From assembly GCF_004458765.1 (NCBI RefSeq), contig NZ_SPJX01000187.1, positions 186,001-250,000 on the forward strand: a DNA stretch of 64,000 bases. The letters run 5' to 3'. Both the position numbers and the translations under genes were made by a program. Positions 8,415-14,948 of this stretch are shown here, piece after piece. How positions within the stretch are numbered: position 1 is the stretch's first letter; each line of letters begins with the position of its first letter. The notes beneath the pieces were generated by a model. It was not told the DNA's origin. It made no database searches and was given only the letters and a program-made list of their open reading frames with translations. Origin of the DNA: Microvirga pakistanensis (GTDB lineage: Bacteria > Pseudomonadota > Alphaproteobacteria > Rhizobiales > Beijerinckiaceae).

Positions 8415-9275
8415 GTGAGCTCCGAACAACAGCAGACGCTTCCGCCGCAGGTGCAGGGCCATCAGCCCGGTCACGAGACCGAGATGAATCCGAGGCCCGA
8501 TTATGAACCGCGCTATCCCGGGAGCCAGCGGCTCCAGGGCAGGGTGGCTCTCATCACGGGCGGCGACAGCGGCATCGGGCGCGCCGTCGCGGTTCTCTTC
8601 GCGCGGGAAGGGGCCGACATCGCCATCGTCTATCTCGACGAGACCGAGGATGCGCAGGCCACGAAGCAGCTCGTGGAGAGGGAGGGGCGCGCGTGCCTGA
8701 CCATGGCCGGCGACGTGGGCGATCCCGGCTTCTGCCGGTCCGCCGTGGATCAGACGATCCAGCGCTTCGGCAAGCTCGACGTGCTCGTGAACAACGCGGC
8801 CGAGCAGCATCCGAAGGGCGAGATCGCCGAGATCACCCCCGAGCAGATCGACAAGACCTTCCGGACGAACATCTTCGGCTATTTCTACATGGTCCAGGCG
8901 GCGATGCCCCACCTGAAGCAGGGGGCTTCCATCATCAACACGACCTCGGTCACGGCCTATCGCGGCAGCTCCGAGCTCCTGGATTACAGCGCCACGAAAG
9001 GGGCCATCGTCGCCTTCACCCGCTCCCTGGCGCAGAAGCTCGCGGAGCAGGGAATCCGCGTGAACGGCGTCGCGCCCGGACCGATCTGGACGCCGCTGAT
9101 CCCGGCGACGTTCCCGGCCGAGAAGGTGAAGAGTTTCGGGGCGAACACGCCGCTCAAGCGACCGGGCCAACCGAACGAGGTCGCGCCCTCGTATCTCTTC
9201 CTGGCCTGCGAGGATGCGTCGTACATCACCGGATCGGTCCTGCATCCGAACGGCGGCGATCCGACCGAGTCCTGA
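8415..9275 (+). CDS. General-stress short-chain dehydrogenase/reductase (YghA/GSP39 type)
   Basis: The 286-aa NAD(P)-dependent oxidoreductase has the cofactor motif TGGDSGIGRAVA, NNAA, the catalytic Ser in NTTSVTAYRG, and YSATK as the Tyr-x-x-x-Lys site. The N-terminal extension (TLPPQVQGHQPGHETEMNPRP) is typical of the subgroup containing Bacillus general stress protein 39 and E. coli YghA. I prefer the GTG at 8415, which has AGAAGGAAAG upstream and gives the usual family N-terminus, over ATG 8376. An exact EcfG-type promoter lies upstream, fitting a stress-induced role. The physiological substrate of this subgroup is not settled. Confidence 0.9.
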   Translation: MSSEQQQTLPPQVQGHQPGHETEMNPRPDYEPRYPGSQRLQGRVALITGGDSGIGRAVAVLFAREGADIAIVYLDETEDAQATKQLVEREGRACLTMAGDVGDPGFCRSAVDQTIQRFGKLDVLVNNAAEQHPKGEIAEITPEQIDKTFRTNIFGYFYMVQAAMPHLKQGASIINTTSVTAYRGSSELLDYSATKGAIVAFTRSLAQKLAEQGIRVNGVAPGPIWTPLIPATFPAEKVKSFGANTPLKRPGQPNEVAPSYLFLACEDASYITGSVLHPNGGDPTES

Positions 9276-9281
9276 CAGCAA

Positions 9282-9306
9282 AAAGGCGGCACACCAAGCC
9301 GCCTTT
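9282..9306. terminator. Bidirectional terminator between SDR and small membrane gene
   Basis: Arms AAAGGCGGC (9282-9290) and GCCGCCTTT (9298-9306) sit between two convergent genes, with A- and T-rich ends on both sides. Confidence 0.8.
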
Positions 9307-9330
9307 CTCTCTTCGGAAGGAACGGTGCGG

Positions 9331-9534
9331 TCAGCGGCGGCGGCGCACACGCACCGGGACCGGAGCGGGAGCCTGCACGGTGAGTGCAAAGAACAGCAGC
9401 ACAGCGGACAACGACGCTCCAACCATGAAAACCACTTCTGCAATCTGGGTCTGCGACGCCAAGCCCGTGACGCCTGCAAGAACAGTAAGAATCATGAAAA
9501 GAATAAATGCGCGAAGGGCAACTGAACGGGTCAT
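9331..9534 (-). CDS. Small two-helix membrane protein, EcfG-linked, function unknown
   Basis: The 67-aa product has two hydrophobic helices (about residues 6-24 and 32-55) and a basic, Arg-rich C-terminus after a Pro-rich stretch. I recognise no family. ATG 9534 is chosen because GGGAG lies 8 nt upstream; the nearer in-frame ATGs leave too little space. An exact EcfG-type promoter sits about 30 bp upstream (9561-9585). It probably acts in the inner membrane under stress, by analogy with many small GSR membrane proteins; this is inference. Confidence 0.75.
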   Translation of the reverse strand: MTRSVALRAFILFMILTVLAGVTGLASQTQIAEVVFMVGASLSAVLLFFALTVQAPAPVPVRVRRRR

Positions 9535-9560
9535 CGGCATATCTCCCAAGTGTTTTGAAA

Positions 9561-9585
9561 AACGTATCTGAGAGAGCTGGGTTCC
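9561..9585 (-). promoter_or_regulatory. EcfG-type promoter for the small membrane protein
   Basis: On the minus strand: GGAAC (9581-9585), 16-bp spacer, CGTT (9561-9564). Confidence 0.75.
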
Positions 9586-9654
9586 ATACTCATCTTCTGT
9601 CGCAGAAATACTTATGCCGAGCTTCGGGGATGTCTGATCTTGGGCTTTTTGCGG

Positions 9655-9680
9655 GGAACCTTACTGTCGCGCTTGGCGTT
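9655..9680 (+). promoter_or_regulatory. EcfG-type promoter for the DUF1328 gene
   Basis: GGAAC (9655-9659), 17-bp spacer, CGTT (9677-9680), about 50 bp before the DUF1328 start codon. Confidence 0.75.
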
Positions 9681-9732
9681 GGTTCAACGTCATCGGCTGA
9701 GCGCCGATCTTCAATCTTAGCGAGGTAACACC

Positions 9733-9906
9733 ATGCTCGGTTGGGCTGTCACTTTTCTGATCATCGCGCTGGTCGCGGCTCTGTTCGGTTTCGGCGGGAT
9801 CGCCGGCACCGCCGTCGAGATCGCAAAGCTGATTTTCTTTGTTGCGATCGTTCTGTTCGCCATTTCGGCCGTGATCGGCCTCCTGCGCGGACGAAGCCCC
9901 ATGTAA
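9733..9906 (+). CDS. DUF1328/UPF0391 small membrane protein (YtjA family)
   Basis: This 57-aa protein, [20 protein letters not shown] then [20 protein letters not shown], matches the UPF0391/DUF1328 family in start, length and the GGIAG...A.IAK pattern. It forms two membrane helices. Family members are often stress-inducible but have no defined biochemical role. An exact EcfG-type promoter lies upstream and a strong terminator follows, so it is a one-gene unit in the stress island. Confidence 0.9.
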   Translation: MLGWAVTFLIIALVAALFGFGGIAGTAVEIAKLIFFVAIVLFAISAVIGLLRGRSPM

Positions 9907-9938
9907 GGCCCTGTGGAATGGGTCTTTCCCTATCGATG

Positions 9939-9969
9939 AAAGCGCTGCCTCCCGAGGCGGCGCTTTTTT
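9939..9969 (+). terminator. Terminator after the DUF1328 gene
   Basis: AAAGCGC plus GCCT pairs with AGGC plus GCGCTTT (one internal mismatch, CCCG loop), followed by more T. Its A-rich 5' side may also serve ecfG from the other strand. Confidence 0.85.
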
Positions 9970-10002
9970 CTTGTGAGGGTTCTTGCGGGCACGCGATTTC
10001 GA

Positions 10003-10542
10003 TCAGCCCTGGAGGGCCGCGCGGGTCATGCTGTCGGGCCCGAGATCGTCCACGTCGTCCACGTTCAGGAGGGCGGCCAGGCGGAGACGGGCCCTGTTGA
10101 CGCGGCTCTTGATGGTGCCGACGGCGCATCCGCAGATGCCGGCGGCCTCCTCATAGGAAAAGCCCGAAGCGCCGACCAGGAGCAGGGCTTCGCGCTGATC
10201 GGAGGGGAGCTGGGCGAGCGCCGTGCGGAAATCCTCGAAATCGAGGTGAGATCCCTGTTCCGGCTGGATCTTCAGCCTCCCGGCATAGGACCCGTTCGGG
10301 TCTTCGACCTCCCGCCGGCGCTTGCGGTATTCGGAATGGAAGAGATTGCGCAGGATCGTGAACAGCCAGGCATTCAGGTTGGTACCGCGCTCGAAACGAT
10401 GAAGATTGGCGAGGGCTCGCAAAAGAGTGTCCTGAACGAGATCGTCCGCCTTGTCGACCTGACCCGAGAGAGAGATGGCAAAGGCCCGCAGGCTGGGTAC
10501 CGCCGCGAGCAAGCCCTCCCGGAGGTCAGCCTCAAGGGTCAT
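10003..10542 (-). CDS. ecfG: EcfG general stress response sigma factor
   Basis: The 179-aa ECF sigma factor directs RNA polymerase to GGAAC/CGTT promoters of the alphaproteobacterial general stress response. Region 2 spans about residues 15-80 (DDLVQDTLLRAL...FERGTNLNAWLFTILRNLFHSEYRKRRR). Region 4 spans about 105-165 (LAQLPSDQREALLLVGASGFSYEEAAGICGCAVGTIKSRVNRARLRL). Both are of the EcfG subgroup. Its start overlaps the nepR stop by 4 bp, so translation is coupled to its anti-sigma factor. The shared promoter carries an exact EcfG motif, implying autoregulation. Confidence 0.96.
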   Translation of the reverse strand: MTLEADLREGLLAAVPSLRAFAISLSGQVDKADDLVQDTLLRALANLHRFERGTNLNAWLFTILRNLFHSEYRKRRREVEDPNGSYAGRLKIQPEQGSHLDFEDFRTALAQLPSDQREALLLVGASGFSYEEAAGICGCAVGTIKSRVNRARLRLAALLNVDDVDDLGPDSMTRAALQG

Positions 10543-10754
10543 TGCGACCCGTCCTTCTTCTTGTCCAGCTGATCTAGCAATTCCTTGAAGCGGTCCGGGA
10601 CGGGCTGCTGCATCAATTCGTCGTACATGGCCCGCAATTGATCGCCGATGCGCTTTTGGCTGCTACTGTCGAGTGTTGCGCTTGTCCCAAGCTCGTCGTT
10701 CAGAGGTGTTCTCGGGAGTGCCCGAGCCAGCTTGTTCCCCTTGTCGCTTGTCAT
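10539..10754 (-). CDS. nepR: NepR anti-sigma factor
   Basis: This 71-aa protein contains the NepR core RIGDQLRAMYDELMQQPVPDRFKELLDQL near its C-terminus. In this family the two helices bind EcfG and are titrated away by phosphorylated PhyR. The N-terminal half is poorly conserved, as usual. It is the first gene of the nepR-ecfG operon, overlapping ecfG by 4 bp (ATGA type). No HWE-type sensor kinase gene is beside it, so the input kinase must be elsewhere. Confidence 0.94.
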   Translation of the reverse strand: MTSDKGNKLARALPRTPLNDELGTSATLDSSSQKRIGDQLRAMYDELMQQPVPDRFKELLDQLDKKKDGSQ

Positions 10755-10832
10755 CTGATTCCCCTTACCACCCCTCGCAATATTGAGGGATGGCCAACCT
10801 TGGCAGTAGCTCTATACTCGTTTTCGAGCAAT

Positions 10833-10857
10833 AACGCTTGTTGTCGAATACAGTTCC
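10833..10857 (-). promoter_or_regulatory. EcfG-type promoter of nepR-ecfG
   Basis: On the minus strand: GGAAC (10853-10857), 16-bp spacer, CGTT (10833-10836). It is back to back with the phyR promoter, only 6 bp between the two -35 elements. Confidence 0.85.
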
Positions 10858-10863
10858 AGAAAT

Positions 10864-10888
10864 GGAACTTTTCCAGCTTTGCTACGTT
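10864..10888 (+). promoter_or_regulatory. EcfG-type promoter of phyR
   Basis: GGAAC (10864-10868), 16-bp spacer, CGTT (10885-10888), about 50 bp before the phyR start codon. Confidence 0.85.
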
Positions 10889-10940
10889 GAAAGGACCATC
10901 GGTACAACGAGGCAAAAGCACTCAAATTAAGGGGAAGCGA

Positions 10941-11747
10941 ATGTCGACAGCTCAGCTTGTCGTCCAGCATTTACCGTATCTTCGTCGTTATGCACGCGCA
11001 CTCACGGGCAGCCAGATGGCGGGCGACGCCTATGTGGCCGCGACCCTTGAGACTCTGGTCAGCGAGCCCGAGACCATCGGCCCCTCCGGTAACGTCAAGG
11101 TTGAACTCTTTCAGGTCTTCACCCGCATCTGGAATTCGCTCTCCGTGAACGGACGCAGCGAGCAGATCCAGCGCGATCTGCCGGCGGAAGTGCGCCTGGG
11201 CCAGATCACTCCGCTTCCGCGACAGGCCTTTCTCCTGTCCTGCCTCGAGGGCTTCGGCGAGGAGGAGGTCGGCCAGATTCTCGATGTGGATACGAAGACG
11301 GTGCGCGAGCTCGTCGACGAGGCGGGCCGCGAGCTGGCCGCCGACATGGCCACCGACATCCTCATCATCGAGGACGAGCCGCTGATCGCCATGGATCTCG
11401 AGGCGCTGGTGGAGGGCCTCGGCCACAACGTCACGGGCGTCGCCCGGACACGCACCGAAGCCGTCAAGCTCGCTTCCACCAAGCAGCCCGGCCTGATCCT
11501 CGCCGATATCCAGCTGGCCGACGGCAGCTCGGGTCTCGATGCGGTCAACGACCTCCTGAAATCCTTCGAAGTGCCGGTGATCTTCATCACGGCCTATCCG
11601 GAGCGGTTCCTCACCGGTGAGCGGCCCGAGCCGGCCTTCCTCATCGCCAAGCCGTTCCAACCGGCGAACGTCTCGGCGGTGATCAGTCAGGCGCTGTTCT
11701 TCCAGCAGACCGCGAAGCGCCGCGAGCCCCGCGCCGCGACGGCCTGA
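10941..11747 (+). CDS. phyR: PhyR, anti-anti-sigma response regulator of the general stress response
   Basis: The 268-aa cytosolic protein joins a sigma-factor-like domain (about 1-130; PYLRRYARALTGSQMAGDAYV, then LPRQAFLLSCLEGFGEEEVGQIL) to a receiver domain (about 140-260). The receiver shows acidic residues in IIEDEP, the phospho-acceptor Asp in LILADIQLADG, a Thr in ITAYPERFLTG and Lys in IAKPF, typical of the FAT-GUY receiver group. When phosphorylated it binds NepR and frees EcfG. ATG 10941 has AAGGGGA upstream and gives the family's usual length; the longer open frame upstream is not coding. It is divergent from nepR-ecfG. Confidence 0.96.
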   Translation: MSTAQLVVQHLPYLRRYARALTGSQMAGDAYVAATLETLVSEPETIGPSGNVKVELFQVFTRIWNSLSVNGRSEQIQRDLPAEVRLGQITPLPRQAFLLSCLEGFGEEEVGQILDVDTKTVRELVDEAGRELAADMATDILIIEDEPLIAMDLEALVEGLGHNVTGVARTRTEAVKLASTKQPGLILADIQLADGSSGLDAVNDLLKSFEVPVIFITAYPERFLTGERPEPAFLIAKPFQPANVSAVISQALFFQQTAKRREPRAATA

Positions 11748-11772
11748 TCGGCTCCTGATATGGCCAAGTATT

Positions 11773-11797
11773 AGCCCGGCTTTCGAGCCGGGCTTTT
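11773..11797 (+). terminator. Terminator of phyR
   Basis: AGCCCGGC (11773-11780) pairs with GCCGGGCT (11787-11794), followed by a short T-run. Confidence 0.88.
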
Positions 11798-11821
11798 CTG
11801 TTGTCACTCTGTAATCGAAAC

Positions 11822-11849
11822 AAAAAAAGACGGGCATGGAAGCCCGTCT
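11822..11849 (-). terminator. Terminator of small RNA 1
   Basis: On the minus strand an 8-bp stem (11842-11849 with 11828-11835) ends in a run of T (A-run 11822-11828). No protein gene on this strand precedes it. Confidence 0.88.
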
Positions 11850-11904
11850 AAAAGGTGCCGGCCAATGCACAAGGGGAATGCGGGGAGGACCAGGAGGCCG
11901 GTGC
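11822..11904 (-). ncRNA. Probable EcfG-driven C-rich-loop small RNA 1
   Basis: An exact EcfG-type promoter on the minus strand (11911-11936) is followed after about 80 nt by a perfect terminator hairpin with a seven-T tail, and the frame between has no ribosome site or coding character. The predicted RNA starts near 11904. A CCGGCC/GGCCGG stem (11896-11901 with 11858-11863) would close a loop rich in CCUCC and CCCC, able to pair with Shine-Dalgarno sequences. The stretch GCCGGCACCTTT (11851-11862, minus) and a CCCCTTG motif recur in the second candidate at 13625-13699. The architecture recalls Caulobacter GsrN, a sigma-T-dependent sRNA; homology is not established. Confidence 0.7.
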
Positions 11905-11910
11905 TTTAAG

Positions 11911-11936
11911 AACGCTCCTTGGAAAATAAAAGTTCC
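11911..11936 (-). promoter_or_regulatory. EcfG-type promoter of small RNA 1
   Basis: On the minus strand: GGAAC (11932-11936), 17-bp spacer, CGTT (11911-11914). Confidence 0.75.
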
Positions 11937-11972
11937 CGCTTTTTTCTTTGATTGTCTTCTCGGAAATGGTCC

Positions 11973-11997
11973 GGAACATCAAAGATAAGGTTGCGTT
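11973..11997 (+). promoter_or_regulatory. EcfG-type promoter of the secreted 170-aa protein
   Basis: GGAAC (11973-11977), 16-bp spacer, CGTT (11994-11997). It is divergent from the small RNA 1 promoter and 40 bp before the start codon. Confidence 0.75.
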
Positions 11998-12037
11998 GTT
12001 TTCTCGAATGGTTGAGCTGAACAGCAGGGAGACGGGA

Positions 12038-12550
12038 ATGCTCCTCACCTCCACGAGATTGGGCGTTGTGGCCGGAGCGGTCGTGTTGGCTGGCGGAATC
12101 GCCTTCGCCGATACCGGAATCGAATCCCTCAGGTCGTCTCTGCTGAAGGCGGCGCTCAACGGGCACGCAGCGCCCAAAGGCGATCGTTTGACGGCTCCCC
12201 GCCCGGCGGATGACCGAACGGGCGTGTCCATCGTGGAGATCGTCGGGCTGACCCACGCCACGATCGTCCTGCGGGGCGACGACGGCGAGGTGCTCTTCCG
12301 GTCCGACCCGCGTTCGGGCATCACGACGGTTTCGAAGAACACCGAGATTCCCGTCATGGCAACCAGGGACGAATTGCAGGCCCCGGCGGTTCAGCAGGCG
12401 CCCGTCGCCCGGGAGGGCGAAAACGAACCTCGCAAGCAGAAGCGCAAGACCCCGGTGGGCTGCATGGGCGATGTGAGCCCCCTGGCGAGCGCCAGCGCCA
12501 ACCGGATGCCGAGCCTTTGCCTTGCGCTCATGGATCGGTCCGTCCTCTGA
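12038..12550 (+). CDS. Secreted protein of unknown function, EcfG-linked
   Basis: The 170-aa product begins with a signal peptide (about residues 1-24; LLTSTRLGVVAGAVVLAGGIAFA then DT). A central segment (VSIVEIVGLTHATIVLRGDDGEVLFRSD) looks like two beta strands, then a Gln/Pro linker, a basic patch (RKQKRKT) and two cysteines that could form a disulfide. I recognise no family. ATG 12038 is preferred because AGGGAG precedes it; upstream ATGs at 11948 and 12008 fall before or at the expected transcript start set by the EcfG-type promoter. It is likely periplasmic, induced by general stress. Confidence 0.75.
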   Translation: MLLTSTRLGVVAGAVVLAGGIAFADTGIESLRSSLLKAALNGHAAPKGDRLTAPRPADDRTGVSIVEIVGLTHATIVLRGDDGEVLFRSDPRSGITTVSKNTEIPVMATRDELQAPAVQQAPVAREGENEPRKQKRKTPVGCMGDVSPLASASANRMPSLCLALMDRSVL

Positions 12551-12717
12551 AGCCTTCCTGGAGCGGGCTGTTCACGCGCACCCGAGTTTGAAGAACACAT
12601 GAAGCAAGGCTCGTCCCTGTCCAAGCATGGAGCTTCGATGGATCGAGATGAATAAGTATTCATCTTCCTGTTTCTGAATAATATGCGTTCTTGAGAAATA
12701 GGAATACATCGATATTT

Positions 12718-12742
12718 GGAACGTGTGCCTGGGCATTGCGTT
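12718..12742 (+). promoter_or_regulatory. EcfG-type promoter of the PRC-barrel gene
   Basis: GGAAC (12718-12722), 16-bp spacer, CGTT (12739-12742), about 60 bp before the start codon. Confidence 0.75.
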
Positions 12743-12801
12743 TTGTCATTGCGCAGTTTGGCGCATATCGCGACTCAATGAACATTCAGGAGAATTTCAC
12801 G

Positions 12802-13551
12802 ATGCTGAAGAAGCATATGGCAACTTGCCTCGTCGTGACGGCTTTCGCGGCTGCGCCCGCTCTCGCTCAGACCCAGCCTTCCGCCCCGACCGATCGTCCG
12901 ACGGCATCGGGGTCTGGTGCGACCACCTCCGGATCGCCGGCCATGCAGCCCGGCGCAACCGGTTCCTCGCCCATGACGGCTCCCTCCGCCGGTTCGTCCG
13001 CGATGAACCAGAGCGGCTCGCAGGGGCAGTTCATGACACAGATCCAGCCGACCCAGGTCATGGCCTCCGACCTGATCGGAACCCGCGTCGTCAGCACCAA
13101 CAACGAGTCGATCGGCGACATCAACGACGTGATCGTGGACCGTAACGGCCAGGTCATGGCCGTCGTGGTGGGCGTCGGCGGCTTCCTGGGCATCGGCGAA
13201 AAGGATGTGGCCGTTCCGTTCAAGTCTCTCGAGTTCGCCAACAGCCAGCAGGCGAACGCCATGGACAACAACAGCGCCGGCAGCGGCAATGTGGCCACCA
13301 CCGGCTCGACCACCACGGGCAATCAGCCGGGTCAGGGCAATACCGGCGGCATGTCGAATTCGAACATGGCCACCAACAACGCTGCCGCCGGGAGCGGCAA
13401 CGGGGCTTCGGCCAACGAGCCGGACCGTGTGATCCTGCGCATGACCAAGGCTGAACTCCAGGCTGCTCCGGCGTTCAAGGCCGAGGGCAACAACGGCGGC
13501 GGGTCGACCACGGGAACGACCGGCGCGGGCGGCGCCACGCCCCAGCAGTAA
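12802..13551 (+). CDS. Exported PRC-barrel domain protein
   Basis: This 249-aa protein has a signal peptide (about 1-22, cleavage after ALA), a low-complexity Ser/Gly/Thr/Gln region, and a PRC-barrel fold at about 85-145 (MASDLIGTRVVSTNNESIGD then VIVDRNGQVMAVVVGVGGFL). A long Asn/Gly/Ser-rich tail follows. PRC-barrel proteins of this exported type are common stress genes in Rhizobiales, with no agreed function. ATG 12802 has AGGAGAA 8 nt upstream. An exact EcfG-type promoter and a terminator frame the unit. Confidence 0.88.
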   Translation: MLKKHMATCLVVTAFAAAPALAQTQPSAPTDRPTASGSGATTSGSPAMQPGATGSSPMTAPSAGSSAMNQSGSQGQFMTQIQPTQVMASDLIGTRVVSTNNESIGDINDVIVDRNGQVMAVVVGVGGFLGIGEKDVAVPFKSLEFANSQQANAMDNNSAGSGNVATTGSTTTGNQPGQGNTGGMSNSNMATNNAAAGSGNGASANEPDRVILRMTKAELQAAPAFKAEGNNGGGSTTGTTGAGGATPQQ

Positions 13552-13576
13552 CGTCTGTCGGCAAGTGCCGATCAGC

Positions 13577-13606
13577 GGCGCCTCGGACAACCGGGGCGTC
13601 GTTTTT
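13577..13606 (+). terminator. Terminator of the PRC-barrel gene
   Basis: A 10-bp stem with two G-T wobbles (13577-13586 with 13591-13600), ACAA loop, then GTTTTT. Confidence 0.75.
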
Positions 13607-13624
13607 CGTCGAGCGCGAGGGTGC

Positions 13625-13699
13625 CAAAACAAAAGGCGCAGTCATGAAATGACTGCGCCTTGAAAGGTGCCGGCTCAAGGGGGCATTCGAACCGGTTAC
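13625..13699 (-). ncRNA. Probable EcfG-driven C-rich-loop small RNA 2
   Basis: On the minus strand an exact EcfG-type promoter (13706-13730) is followed by about 75 nt ending in a perfect 12-bp terminator stem (13633-13644 with 13650-13661) and a TTTTGTTTT tail. The 5' part can fold as a 7-bp stem (13689-13695 with 13670-13676, one G-U) closing a loop that contains five consecutive C. It shares GCCGGCACCTTT (13663-13674, minus) and the CCCCCTTG loop motif with candidate 1 at 11822-11904. No open frame with a ribosome site fits. It is convergent with the PRC-barrel gene. Confidence 0.7.
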
Positions 13700-13705
13700 T
13701 GGTAC

Positions 13706-13730
13706 AACGCCGGGTCCGGACGATTGTTCC
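13706..13730 (-). promoter_or_regulatory. EcfG-type promoter of small RNA 2
   Basis: On the minus strand: GGAAC (13726-13730), 16-bp spacer, CGTT (13706-13709). Confidence 0.75.
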
Positions 13731-13772
13731 GAAGGACCTGAGCTGCCTTGAACCGAACTTTCTGCCGCAGGA

Positions 13773-13797
13773 GGAACCGGGGCGTTGCGGGTACGTT
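13773..13797 (+). promoter_or_regulatory. EcfG-type promoter of the 78-aa protein gene
   Basis: GGAAC (13773-13777), 16-bp spacer, CGTT (13794-13797), about 30 bp before ATG 13826. Confidence 0.75.
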
Positions 13798-13825
13798 GCC
13801 CAGCCAAGACAATGCGGAGGCGACG

Positions 13826-14062
13826 ATGACTGCGACCAACGAACTGGATGCGGCCCTGTGTCAGGAGGAGCTGCCCGACGAATTCTCCCGGCTCGCTTCG
13901 AGCTCCTCCCCTCGGGAGAAGCCGAATGTGGCCTGGATGCTGAGCGGGATCGTGCAGGATTGCCAGCAGGACGAGGTGACATGTCCCCTCATGCTGCGGC
14001 GGCACCTTGTCGTGCAAGCCCGGTCCCGGAGCCTGAATCCGGGCGTTCAGCGTCACCTCTGA
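13826..14062 (+). CDS. Small acidic-start protein of unknown function, EcfG-linked
   Basis: The 78-aa protein is soluble and unrecognised. It begins with an acidic stretch (NELDAALCQEELPDEFSRL), has a central PNVAWMLSGIVQDCQQDE segment likely to be helical, and ends with a basic tail (LRRHLVVQARSRSL). Three cysteines are present. GCGGAGG lies 7 nt before ATG 13826, which supports this start over the upstream ATG 13748, and an exact EcfG-type promoter lies just before. It may be co-transcribed with the 181-aa gene 36 bp downstream. It is too short to place in a family by eye. Confidence 0.65.
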   Translation: MTATNELDAALCQEELPDEFSRLASSSSPREKPNVAWMLSGIVQDCQQDEVTCPLMLRRHLVVQARSRSLNPGVQRHL

Positions 14063-14098
14063 GGGTTTAGCACCGTTGTTCCCGGGCTTGTTCGTTTC

Positions 14099-14644
14099 AT
14101 GACCAAAGTATTCGCAAATCCCATCGGGCACGATCCTGTTGCCGTTCTTTTCCATCCCAGCGTCGTGCCGGTGATCGACATCTTTCGATCGATCGGCAGC
14201 CTGGACGATCAATATGACCTTGCCCTTCTCGACGAGCCCGAGCGCGGGCTTGCCGCCTATGTCGAAGCCAGTGCGGCCAAGGGGATCGTATCCGATGCCC
14301 TGTTGTTGGCCTTCGCCTTGACCCGCCAGCGGGGAGAGGCTTTCGAGCACCGTCCGCTGCGGTCGCGGTGCGGGACCCTCGATGAGTATTGTCTGATGAC
14401 CTTGATCGGCGCATCGCGGCAGCCCGGTTCTGAGCTGGCCAGGGAGGCGTCGGCCTTGCTGGGCGTCTCGCCGCTCGAGCTCATGTCGGCGCTGGCGGGC
14501 GAGCTCTCGCGCCACATCGATCTCGGGAGCATCGTCTTCCCGGTGCCGAATCTGCAGGAATTCAGGGCCGTGACCGGGATCGAGGGCGCCCGGATGGAGG
14601 CGATCGTCGAGGCCGCCAGGCCCGGGCGGCACTTCGGCCTGTAA
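14099..14644 (+). CDS. Hypothetical 181-aa soluble protein
   Basis: No family is recognised. The protein looks mostly alpha-helical and soluble, for example ERGLAAYVEASAAKGIVSDA followed by an LLLAFALTRQRGEAF helix, and SPLELMSALAGELSRHIDLG. The opposite strand is also open, but this frame has the more natural protein composition. There is no good ribosome site at ATG 14099, so translation may be coupled to the 78-aa gene 36 bp upstream, which would place it under the EcfG-type promoter at 13773. A strong terminator follows the stop. Confidence 0.6.
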   Translation: MTKVFANPIGHDPVAVLFHPSVVPVIDIFRSIGSLDDQYDLALLDEPERGLAAYVEASAAKGIVSDALLLAFALTRQRGEAFEHRPLRSRCGTLDEYCLMTLIGASRQPGSELAREASALLGVSPLELMSALAGELSRHIDLGSIVFPVPNLQEFRAVTGIEGARMEAIVEAARPGRHFGL

Positions 14645-14671
14645 CTTCTTTTTATTGGAGAGCGCAAAAAT

Positions 14672-14697
14672 AAAGGGGCCGCCAAGCGGCCCCTTTT
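14672..14697. terminator. Bidirectional terminator before the KGG gene
   Basis: AAAGGGGCCGC (14672-14682), CAA loop, GCGGCCCCTTTT (14686-14697) between convergent genes. Confidence 0.88.
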
Positions 14698-14716
14698 AGA
14701 ATGAATTCTGTGATCG

Positions 14717-14911
14717 CTATTCCTGATTGCCGCGGGTGTTACCCGAAGCCTGACCACCCTTGCGGCCAGCCTCGGAGGCGAGTTCGCGATCTTGCGAGAA
14801 GGAGCGCTTCTCGGCAGGAACGCTTTTGCCGCCTTTGCTGGCAATTTCACGCTGACGGTCTGAATCCATGGACGCGAAACCGCGCTTCGAAGTCGAACCA
14901 CTTGGCGCCAT
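14717..14911 (-). CDS. KGG-motif general stress protein (YciG/GsiB-like)
   Basis: The 64-aa hydrophilic protein carries the stress-associated KGG repeat: KRGFASMDSDRQREIASKGGKS, then a second half ending GRKGGQASGN. Such proteins are small, disordered, desiccation- or heat-protective, and typical targets of general stress regulators. ATG 14911 has a near-ideal AAGGAGG upstream; an in-frame ATG at 14998 lacks one. A promoter matching the EcfG consensus in GGAAC and GGTT (first -10 base changed) lies 38 bp upstream. Confidence 0.9.
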   Translation of the reverse strand: MAPSGSTSKRGFASMDSDRQREIASKGGKSVPAEKRSFSQDRELASEAGRKGGQASGNTRGNQE

Positions 14912-14948
14912 CTTAAGCCTCCTTGACCAATGATGTTCGTGGTTGAAC

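Noticed and set aside
11848..12357. 169-codon minus-strand frame over the secreted 170-aa gene
   Set aside because: It is Ser/Pro/Thr-rich shadow translation without a ribosome site, and its end runs through the small RNA 1 region and terminator stem.
13670..13700. T-arm-like GGTTCGAATG, suggesting a tRNA
   Set aside because: The flanking bases do not form a T-arm stem, and no anticodon or acceptor arm can be built. The segment fits the small RNA 2 hairpin instead.
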